The notes under the pieces: model-generated
The model's input: only the letters and a program-made list of their open reading frames with translations
Told to the model about the DNA's origin: nothing
The model's database searches: none
Part shown: positions 1 to 6,625 of the stretch, piece by piece
Numbering within the stretch: position 1 is the first letter of the stretch
How the letters are laid out: every line of letters starts with the position of its first letter
Made by a program: the position numbers and the translations under genes
Source of the DNA: Bacteroidales bacterium UBA6428
GTDB taxonomy: Bacteria; Bacteroidota; Bacteroidia; Bacteroidales; UBA932
Direction of reading: 5' to 3'
Length of the DNA: 7,782 nucleotides
Assembly: GCA_002437305.1 (NCBI GenBank)
Contig: DJOW01000056.1
Location: 24,298 to 32,079 of the forward strand

Positions 1-2087
1 ACAGCTTCAACAACAACATCGATCAGAAAACCTACACTCTTCGTTCGAACATCGACATCAATGTGACCCCTACCACGAAACTGGCCATCCGCCTTACCGG
101 TAACTTCACCGACTACCGCGGACCGCTTGACGGAGGCAACAAGGTCTATGTGGACGTGGTCCACTCCGACCCGGTTCTCTTCCCGGCGTACTATCCGATG
201 GACGATGACCACATCGGCATCAAGCACATCATGTTCGGCAACTACGATCAAGGCCAGTACACAAACCCTTACGCCAACATGGTGAAAGGTTACCGTGACT
301 ACCAGCGCTCCCAGATGATAGCCGCTGTGGAGCTCAACCAGAATCTTGATTTCATCACAAAAGGACTCAGCGCGATGACGCTGTTCAACCTGACACGTCT
401 TTCCGACTTCAGTGTAAACCGTCAGTTCAGTCCTTATTGGTACACACTCAACACTTACGATTCCTACACAGGTGAATATCACCTTGCGAGGATCAATGAT
501 ACCGGGACTGACTATCTGACCTACAACGAAGGGAGCAAGACTGTGCAGAACACATTATATTCAGAGACCCGTCTCAACTACGCACGCGACTTCGGTCGCA
601 GTGAAGTGACCGGATTGTTGGTTCTTACCGCCTACGAGTCCCGCAAGGCCAACGCCGGATCCCTCCAACTGTCCCTGCCATCGCGCAACGCCGGACTCTC
701 AGGACGTTTCACCTACGGATGGGACAAGAGGTACTTCACCGAGTTCAACTTCGGCTACAACGGATCCGAGCGTTTCCACAAATCTCACCGCTGGGGATTC
801 TTCCCGTCAGCGGGAGCCGCATGGGTGATGTCCAACGAATCGTGGTTCAAGTCTTTGAAGAAGACTGTTGACAATTTGAAACTCCGCCTTTCCTACGGTC
901 TCGTCGGAAACGACAAGATCGGCAGCGAGAAGAACCGCTTCTACTACCTTTCTGAAATGAACATGAACAGCAGCGGTTTGTCGGCGACTTTCGGAGAAAT
1001 GCGCGGCATCACGTACACAGGCATTGACGTTGTCCGTTACGCCAATGAGGCCATAACCTGGGAGAAATCCTACAAGACCAACTACGCTTTGGAACTAGGT
1101 CTGTTCGAGAATTTCGACCTTATCGCCGAGTACTTCACAGAGAGGCGAAAGGACATATTCATGACCCGCGCCGACGTCCCTGAGACAATGGGACTTCAGG
1201 CCGGGATTTCCGCCAACATCGGTGAGGCCAGGGCCCACGGTGTAGATCTTCAGGCTGAGTACCAGAAAGTCTGGAGCAAGGATTTCTGGACGTCAGCAAG
1301 AGCCAACTTCACCTGGTCAACCGGCAAGTACGATGTCTATGAGGAGCCTACCTATCCGGAAAAGTACCGTCAGCACGCCGGTTACTCAATCAAGCAGACC
1401 TGGGGCTACATCGCCGAGCGTTTGTTCATCGATGACGAAGAGGCGGCAAACAGCCCTGACCAGACTTCATTCGGATCTGCTTATGGCGGTGGTGACATCA
1501 AGTACACCGATGTCAACGGCGACGGCAAGATCACGACAGCCGACATGGTTCCTATCGGTTACCCGACATCTCCGGAGATCATCTACGGATTCGGTGTCTC
1601 TCTCGGCTACAAGGGAATAGACCTGTCGGTGTTCTTCCAGGGTCTGGGACGAGAGTCCTTCTGGATTGACGCCACTTCAACTTATGACACCAAAAACAAC
1701 AGGTACGGAACGGCTCCGTTCGTGAAAAACACCCAGCTGCTCAAAGCCTACGCAGACAGTCACTGGAGCGAGGACAACCGTGACATCTATGCTCTTTACC
1801 CAAGGTACAGCGCCTATGAGAACTATAACAACTCGGCGACTAGCACCTGGTGGATGAGGGACGGCTCTTTCCTTCGTCTGAAACAGCTCGAGCTCGGTTA
1901 CACGCTTCCTCAGAAGTTGACCCGCAAACTAAACATCGACAGCTTGCGTCTCTACTTCCAAGGCAACAATCTTTTCTGCTGGAGCAAGTTCAAACTTTGG
2001 GATCCGGAACTTGCCGGAAATGGTCTTAATTACCCTATTCAGAGGACATTCAACTTTGGTGTGAATGTTACGTTTGACACCAAATAA
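1..2087 (+). CDS. SusC/RagA-like TonB-dependent outer-membrane transporter, 3' part (5' end outside window)
   Basis: This is the C-terminal beta-barrel portion of a SusC-family transporter, which imports ligands captured by its SusD partner across the outer membrane using TonB energy. The frame is open from the left edge (first full codon at position 3, about 694 residues to TAA at 2085-2087). Family-typical stretches include YTLRSNIDINV near the start, the barrel segment GFFPSAGAAWVMSNESWF (about 802-855), LKLRLSYGLVGNDKIG, an EF-hand-like loop DVNGDGKIT at about 1509-1535 followed by GYPTSPEIIYGFG, and the terminal strand NFGVNVTFDTK. Family members are usually about 1000 residues, so the signal peptide, carboxypeptidase-regulatory-like domain, TonB box and plug are missing only because of the window edge. 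The GTG at 63 is an internal valine, not a start, because recognisable SusC sequence continues upstream of it. It is followed 12 bases later by susD. The ligand cannot be read from the sequence. Confidence 0.96.
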   Translation, partial: SFNNNIDQKTYTLRSNIDINVTPTTKLAIRLTGNFTDYRGPLDGGNKVYVDVVHSDPVLFPAYYPMDDDHIGIKHIMFGNYDQGQYTNPYANMVKGYRDYQRSQMIAAVELNQNLDFITKGLSAMTLFNLTRLSDFSVNRQFSPYWYTLNTYDSYTGEYHLARINDTGTDYLTYNEGSKTVQNTLYSETRLNYARDFGRSEVTGLLVLTAYESRKANAGSLQLSLPSRNAGLSGRFTYGWDKRYFTEFNFGYNGSERFHKSHRWGFFPSAGAAWVMSNESWFKSLKKTVDNLKLRLSYGLVGNDKIGSEKNRFYYLSEMNMNSSGLSATFGEMRGITYTGIDVVRYANEAITWEKSYKTNYALELGLFENFDLIAEYFTERRKDIFMTRADVPETMGLQAGISANIGEARAHGVDLQAEYQKVWSKDFWTSARANFTWSTGKYDVYEEPTYPEKYRQHAGYSIKQTWGYIAERLFIDDEEAANSPDQTSFGSAYGGGDIKYTDVNGDGKITTADMVPIGYPTSPEIIYGFGVSLGYKGIDLSVFFQGLGRESFWIDATSTYDTKNNRYGTAPFVKNTQLLKAYADSHWSEDNRDIYALYPRYSAYENYNNSATSTWWMRDGSFLRLKQLELGYTLPQKLTRKLNIDSLRLYFQGNNLFCWSKFKLWDPELAGNGLNYPIQRTFNFGVNVTFDTK

Positions 2088-2099
2088 TGTACGAGGACA

Positions 2100-4070
2100 A
2101 TGAAAAATAATTTTAAGAATATCACAATATCTCTGTTGGCCGCGGCTTCGCTGTACGGAGTCAGTGGTTGCAACAAGTTCCTGGATGTTGTCCCAGATGA
2201 CGGACTTGCATCAATAGAAACAGCGTTCAACCTCAGATCTACGGCCATCAGGTATCTGGCGACATGCTATTCTTACATGACCAGCGATGGAGTGGCCGGC
2301 AGCGACAGCGGAATGCTTACCGGTGATGATCTTTGGGATCTTGACAGCCGCGTGACCGCTTACCTGTATAACAAGAACCATTCTTCCTTCCCTATCGCGA
2401 AAGGTCTTCAGAGTGCGGCCATCTGCTACAACAGCGATTGGAAAAGCATGTACGAGGGCATCCGCTGCTGCGACATCCTGGTAGAGAACATCGACGGAGT
2501 TCCAGACATGACAGATGATGAGAAGGCGCAATGGAAGGCCGAGGTGTCCTTCCTGAAGGCCTATTACCATTTCAACCTTATCCGCAAATGGGGGCCGATC
2601 CCGATCATCCGTGAGAGCCTTCCTATTGATTCTTCTGTGGACGAGGTCCGTGTCTATCGTGACAACATCGACGACTGCTTTGATTTCGTCCTTGACCTTC
2701 TTGATGAGGCCGAACCGTATCTTCCGCTTGTGAATCCGTCCACTGACGAGTACGGACGTGTCACCAAGCCAATCTGCGCCGCCCTCAGAGCCAAGGTGGC
2801 TGTGTACGCCGCCAGCCCTCTGTTCAACGGCAACGAGGAAGAGGCTTCGTTGGTTGACGGCCGTGGAGTGAGACTCTTCCCCGCCAAGTCTGATGAAGAG
2901 AAACTCAAGCGTTGGGAAGATGCCCTGGAAGCATGTGAGGAGGCTCTTGATGTCTGCGAGGAGGCCAACCTCAAACTGTACGACAAGACTTATGTGCAGC
3001 AGGAGTACAGAATGTGTGACTCCCTTGTGACCGACCTTACCATCCGCAACGCTTTCTGCGAAAGATGGAACTGCGAGCTTATCTGGGGCAACACACAGGT
3101 TTCCACTACTACGTTCCAGCAATGGTGTGTGCCTATCCTTCAGAAAGACGCCGATGGCACCAAGCTTGGGGGAATCGGCGGCACGAACTTCATCGGTGTG
3201 CCTCTTAAGATAGCTGAAGAGTTCTACACCAAGAACGGGCTCCCGATCAATTACGACAAAGAGTTCGCTGCCGTTGACCAGTTCGCGCTCAGGACTGGTG
3301 ACGCCACCCATAAGTACTACATAAAGCAGGGCTATCAGACCATCCAGCTTAACTTTGACCGGGAACCGAGATTCTATGCCGATCTTGGATTCGATGGTGG
3401 AAAATGGCTTGGAGCCCTTGGCAACTACAATGACTTGAAGCCGGACGACATTCACACACTTGAAGCTCGTGGAGGTTCCTCGAATGGCAAGACCAACAAC
3501 AAGGAGGCAGGTCCTGTCACAGGATATTTTCCTAAGAAACTGGCTCCATATAGGGTCATCTGGTCGGGTAACGCTTCTTCCGCAACTATTTCAACATATT
3601 GGTTCCCTTGGCCGATGATCCGTTTGTCTGACCTCTATCTGCTTTACGCTGAGGCGATCAATGAGGTGGAAGGGCCTAACGGAGCATACAGCGAGGAGCT
3701 CTTCGACGCTCTTGACGCTGTTCGCGAACGCGCCGGCATACCTGGTGTCAAAGAGTCCTGGGACAATTACAGTACTCGTCCTGATCTCTACAAGTCGCAG
3801 GCGGGAATGCGCGAGATCATTCACCGTGAACGCCTTATTGAGCTTGCGTTCGAGAGCCAAAGATTCTGGGATCTCAGACGCTGGAAAGAGGCTTCGACCG
3901 AATACCAGAAAGGGATCTACGGATTCCGAGTCTCTGCCACAGCCCCGGCTGAATACTATCAGAAGACCCAGATCGCCGAGCAGAACTTTGGCCTTAAGGA
4001 CTATTTCTGGCCCATCTACACTTATTACATTGAAAGAAACCCTCATCTGGTACAGAATCTGGGTTGGTAA
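2100..4070 (+). CDS. SusD/RagB-like surface glycan-binding lipoprotein
   Basis: This 656-residue protein is the ligand-binding partner of the upstream SusC, expected to be lipid-anchored on the outer face of the outer membrane as a lid over the transporter. The start gives a lipoprotein leader: K2 and K6, a hydrophobic core, then VSGC with the lipidated Cys at residue 24, followed by the typical SusD opening NKFLDVVPDD. The N-terminal TPR-like region includes FLKAYYHFNLIRKWGPIPII (151-170). The C-terminal SusD/RagB signature includes MIRLSDLYLLYAEAINE (506-522), REIIHRERLIELAFESQRFW (571-590) followed by DLRRW, and the family ending ERNPHLVQNLGW. It is longer than many SusD proteins (roughly 500-600 residues from memory). 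An oddity is that all 12 non-lipidated cysteines lie between residues 56 and 343, and none in the second half. The family call is secure, but the substrate is unknown. Confidence 0.97.
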   Translation: MKNNFKNITISLLAAASLYGVSGCNKFLDVVPDDGLASIETAFNLRSTAIRYLATCYSYMTSDGVAGSDSGMLTGDDLWDLDSRVTAYLYNKNHSSFPIAKGLQSAAICYNSDWKSMYEGIRCCDILVENIDGVPDMTDDEKAQWKAEVSFLKAYYHFNLIRKWGPIPIIRESLPIDSSVDEVRVYRDNIDDCFDFVLDLLDEAEPYLPLVNPSTDEYGRVTKPICAALRAKVAVYAASPLFNGNEEEASLVDGRGVRLFPAKSDEEKLKRWEDALEACEEALDVCEEANLKLYDKTYVQQEYRMCDSLVTDLTIRNAFCERWNCELIWGNTQVSTTTFQQWCVPILQKDADGTKLGGIGGTNFIGVPLKIAEEFYTKNGLPINYDKEFAAVDQFALRTGDATHKYYIKQGYQTIQLNFDREPRFYADLGFDGGKWLGALGNYNDLKPDDIHTLEARGGSSNGKTNNKEAGPVTGYFPKKLAPYRVIWSGNASSATISTYWFPWPMIRLSDLYLLYAEAINEVEGPNGAYSEELFDALDAVRERAGIPGVKESWDNYSTRPDLYKSQAGMREIIHRERLIELAFESQRFWDLRRWKEASTEYQKGIYGFRVSATAPAEYYQKTQIAEQNFGLKDYFWPIYTYYIERNPHLVQNLGW

Positions 4071-4078
4071 AACATTAA

Positions 4079-5395
4079 ATGTCAAAAAGAATGAATAACA
4101 AATTAAAAACGGCGTTCACTCTTCTCTCAGCCATAGTCATGGTCGCATGCAATGACGGAGCGAATGAATTTGGCAGGGTAGATCAGAAAAATGAGGGCAT
4201 TCCCGCTCCGAGCCCGGTTTCAGTCGAGAGCGTCAGAAGCATCAGCGGCGGTGCAGTCATCAAGGTGAATATTCCGGATGACGACAACATCAAAGGTGTC
4301 ATCGCGAGATATACCCGTAATGGACAGCAGGTAGATTCAAAAATCTCCCGTTATGTCGACAGCCTGACCGTGGTTGGCTTTGTGGACACCAAACCACATA
4401 CCGTTGAGATTGCGGCCATTAATGTGAATGAAGTGGAATCCGACCCTGTCAAGGTTGAGGTAACCCCCCTAGAACCGGCTATTTCCCTGACCACGGCAAC
4501 CCTTTACCAGACATTCGGCGGCGTCAAAGTGCGAATTGAGGGAAACACACCAAAGGAGAACCTTACGGTCGTTCTTTTAAGGGACACCGACCTAAGCGAC
4601 TTCGACAAGCCTGTGAGCCAGATGAAATGGGAACAGTTGACCACTCTGTTCACAGCGGCGGAGCAAATCACTCTTTCAAGGCGCAACATCGATCCTGTAG
4701 AGGCCATATTCGGAGCCTACCTTCGTGACCGATGGGGAAATGTCTCAGACACGGTAAAGGCGATAATCACCCCTTTGGAGGAAGTCAAACTGACCAAATC
4801 CAAGTTCCGCGACGCCAAGATCAAGGATGACAACTGTACCGCGAGTGCGGCAAGATATGGCGTTGACAAGCTATGGGATGATCTTAATGACCCGGACGGG
4901 AAAGGCACTAACCTCTTTGACAGCAACCCTGTCGCGATCCCGGCTTGGATAACGATTGACCTTGGGGTCCTTACAAAACTCAGCCATGTCCAGACCCTGC
5001 CGCGTGGACGCAACTATTACTGCTACGATGGAGCACAGGTCCGCAGGTTTGAGTTCTGGGGAAGCAAGAATCCTACAGGGGAGAAAGTCGAGGGCAACGA
5101 GCACGGTTTTGACAACACCTGGTTCTGCCTTGGACGCTTTGAGCAGACAAAACCTTCCGGTTACGATCCAGACGGCACTCCAGGCACCATCACACAGGAC
5201 GACATCCAGTACTGGAACAACGGAAATGACTTCGAGTTCAACAATGAGGAATATCCTCACGCCTATGACGAGCTCCGCTACCTGCGCGTTGTCTTCATGG
5301 ACACTTTCGCATCCTACGGCTACACCGGCAGCTCATTCAAGATTCAGCTGGGTGAGCTGACCCCTTATGGGCAGGTGCTTCAGGAATATAGGTAA
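4079..5395 (+). CDS. DUF4959-DUF5126-DUF5000 lipoprotein, probable surface glycan-binding protein
   Basis: A 438-residue lipoprotein with three apparent domains. The leader ends in MVAC with Cys 24. Residues about 40-130 resemble the fibronectin-III-like DUF4959 region (GGAVIKVNIP, IKGVIARYTRNG, HTVEIAAINVNEVESDPVKV). Residues about 137-233 match DUF5126 (TLYQTFGGVKVRIEGN, then LRDRWGNVSDTVKA). Residues about 240-431 match DUF5000, a discoidin/F5-8C-like galactose-binding fold (LWDDLND, AWITIDLGVLTKLSHVQTLP, RRFEFWGSKNP, LRYLRVVFMDTF). Such proteins recur directly after susC/susD, so a surface ligand-binding role is inferred; no catalytic motif is visible. The gap to susD is 8 bases. A second in-frame ATG at 4091 would give a shorter leader, MNNKLKTAF, with a gap of 20 bases and an A-rich lead-in; it is about equally plausible. 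The domain names come from recall of family patterns, not a search. Confidence 0.9.
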   Translation: MSKRMNNKLKTAFTLLSAIVMVACNDGANEFGRVDQKNEGIPAPSPVSVESVRSISGGAVIKVNIPDDDNIKGVIARYTRNGQQVDSKISRYVDSLTVVGFVDTKPHTVEIAAINVNEVESDPVKVEVTPLEPAISLTTATLYQTFGGVKVRIEGNTPKENLTVVLLRDTDLSDFDKPVSQMKWEQLTTLFTAAEQITLSRRNIDPVEAIFGAYLRDRWGNVSDTVKAIITPLEEVKLTKSKFRDAKIKDDNCTASAARYGVDKLWDDLNDPDGKGTNLFDSNPVAIPAWITIDLGVLTKLSHVQTLPRGRNYYCYDGAQVRRFEFWGSKNPTGEKVEGNEHGFDNTWFCLGRFEQTKPSGYDPDGTPGTITQDDIQYWNNGNDFEFNNEEYPHAYDELRYLRVVFMDTFASYGYTGSSFKIQLGELTPYGQVLQEYR

Positions 5396-5409
5396 CATAC
5401 CACCACATT

Positions 5410-6603
5410 ATGATTATGAAAACATTGAAAACAAGCATATTCGCAGCCACAGCCGCTCTTGCGTCGATTGTCTCGTGCACATCTCAGGACGACATCTACA
5501 AAGAGTTTATCAAGGACGGAGGCTACATCTATCCCGCCAAAGCCGCTGATGTCCATGCTGAGACAGGATTCAACAAGGTGACACTTTCATGGCCCGTTCC
5601 CAAGGATCCGTCGGTAAGAAGTGCCAGAGTCTACTGGGACAACAAGACCGACTCAATTGACTTGAATTACTCGGACTATGCGGACACGGTCTCTCTGAAG
5701 GTTGAGAATCTAGAGGACAGAAGCTACACATTTGCGATTGTGAACTTCGACAAGCTAGGCAACAGGTCGATGGAGTCAGAGTTGACCGCTACACCTTACG
5801 GAAAGAACTGGCTGTCAACTCATGAGGAAAGGCAGTTCAAGCACGCCTGGATTGATGGCACGACAGCCACTGTTCAGTTTACCGACTCAACATCCGAAAT
5901 GGTCGCCACGAAGTTCCGCTACAAAAATGTAGACGGCGAATGGGTTGAATTCGGCCCTAGGATGGCACCTAAGCAAAGCAGCTTCAAACTTACAAATGCG
6001 ATGCGCGGAAAGTATTTCGAGTTCAGCTCCGGCTTCCTTCCGAGCGATGGCCGGGACACGGCCTGGATGGAGTGGACAAAGTCTACCTATCCGATCGTCT
6101 ATCCGCTTGACACCAAGGGATGGACGGTGACCGAGATGGATGGCATCGCTTGGGGAAATGGACAAAACACACCCGACCTTATGTTTGATGGGATAACCAA
6201 CAATCAAAACAGTCGTTGGCATTGCAGCAGGGGCACCAATTTCCCTAAGATTCTGGCAATCGACACACATGCCGAGGAGGGTAAGGAACCATCTTACAAA
6301 ACATTCTCATTTTACGAGCATCCCACTTCTTCGGGCTACCGTTATCTGAACAATCTCACGATATATGCGGGAAATAAGCCATATGACCCGAATGATAAGA
6401 ATTATGCGGCCAATTACGGCACCCCGTACATCAATAATGCCAAATTCTGGAGAGGCGGAGCTGTGCAAAGTTGCAATAAGAGTGGTAAAATGGAACCGAG
6501 CCGCTATTTATCGATCGTATTCACTAATTCTTACAACAAATACGGCTACCTGGACATCTGGGAACTCGTTGTCTGGGGTTACATCGAGGCTGAAGCCAAC
6601 TAA
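5410..6603 (+). CDS. DUF4998-type lipoprotein with C-terminal discoidin-like domain
   Basis: A 397-residue lipoprotein, probably surface-exposed. The leader ends in IVSC with Cys 23, followed by TSQDD, an acidic stretch like Bacteroidota lipoprotein export signals. Residues about 30-130 match DUF4998 (YKEFIKDGGYIYPAKAADV, then VTLSWPVPKDPSVRSARVYW and YTFAIVNFDKLGNRS), a fibronectin-III-like fold. Residues about 131-232 form a middle region that I do not recognise. Residues about 235-391 look discoidin-like: LMFDGITNNQNSRWHC, FPKILAIDTH, YRYLNNLTIYAG, RYLSIVFTNSY, then the closing WELVVWG. There is no catalytic motif. It is likely cotranscribed with the preceding gene, 14 bases away, and the two share a similar plan of FN3-like N-terminus, middle domain and galactose-binding-like C-terminus. 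A second in-frame ATG at 5416 (MKTLKTSIF) gives a cleaner leader and may be the true start. A ligand-binding role is inferred. Confidence 0.88.
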   Translation: MIMKTLKTSIFAATAALASIVSCTSQDDIYKEFIKDGGYIYPAKAADVHAETGFNKVTLSWPVPKDPSVRSARVYWDNKTDSIDLNYSDYADTVSLKVENLEDRSYTFAIVNFDKLGNRSMESELTATPYGKNWLSTHEERQFKHAWIDGTTATVQFTDSTSEMVATKFRYKNVDGEWVEFGPRMAPKQSSFKLTNAMRGKYFEFSSGFLPSDGRDTAWMEWTKSTYPIVYPLDTKGWTVTEMDGIAWGNGQNTPDLMFDGITNNQNSRWHCSRGTNFPKILAIDTHAEEGKEPSYKTFSFYEHPTSSGYRYLNNLTIYAGNKPYDPNDKNYAANYGTPYINNAKFWRGGAVQSCNKSGKMEPSRYLSIVFTNSYNKYGYLDIWELVVWGYIEAEAN

Positions 6604-6625
6604 CAATTAAACTATCCGAAAAAAA
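6604..6625 (+). promoter_or_regulatory. A-rich translation initiation region of the phosphoesterase gene
   Basis: The 22-base junction carries no Shine-Dalgarno-like GGAGG. It ends in a run of eight A (6619-6626) that runs directly into the ATG. A-rich leaders without Shine-Dalgarno pairing are usual in Bacteroidota, so this is a plausible initiation region. I see no hairpin or -33/-7 promoter element here, which supports read-through transcription from the upstream genes. Confidence 0.35.

Noticed and set aside
63..65. GTG as a possible start of the SusC-like protein
   Set aside because: The frame is open upstream to the window edge and encodes family-typical SusC sequence (YTLRSNIDI) before it, so this codon is internal.
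2087..2110. Seven-codon frame whose ATG overlaps the susC stop and which ends inside the susD start region
   Set aside because: It is very short and its position is easily explained by chance in the A/T-rich junction. A translational coupling role cannot be supported from one sequence.
2211..3455. Long minus-strand open frame (414 codons) opposite susD
   Set aside because: It lies wholly antisense to a confidently identified SusD gene, has no recognisable domain or leader, and such frames arise readily opposite genes with biased codon use.
3661..4098. Plus-strand 145-codon frame overlapping the susD 3' end
   Set aside because: It is out of frame with the SusD signature sequence and its Arg/Ser/Thr-rich translation looks like a shadow frame.
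4956..5360. Plus-strand 134-codon frame inside the DUF5000 region
   Set aside because: It overlaps a domain with clear family motifs in the other frame, and its translation is low-complexity Ser/Thr-rich.
5396..5409. Possible terminator or promoter between the two modular lipoprotein genes
   Set aside because: The gap is only 14 bases, with no inverted repeat and no Bacteroides-type -7/-33 pair. The other junctions are equally short and bare.
5887..6270. Minus-strand 127-codon frame opposite the DUF4998 gene
   Set aside because: It is antisense to a supported gene, with no leader, domain or start context.
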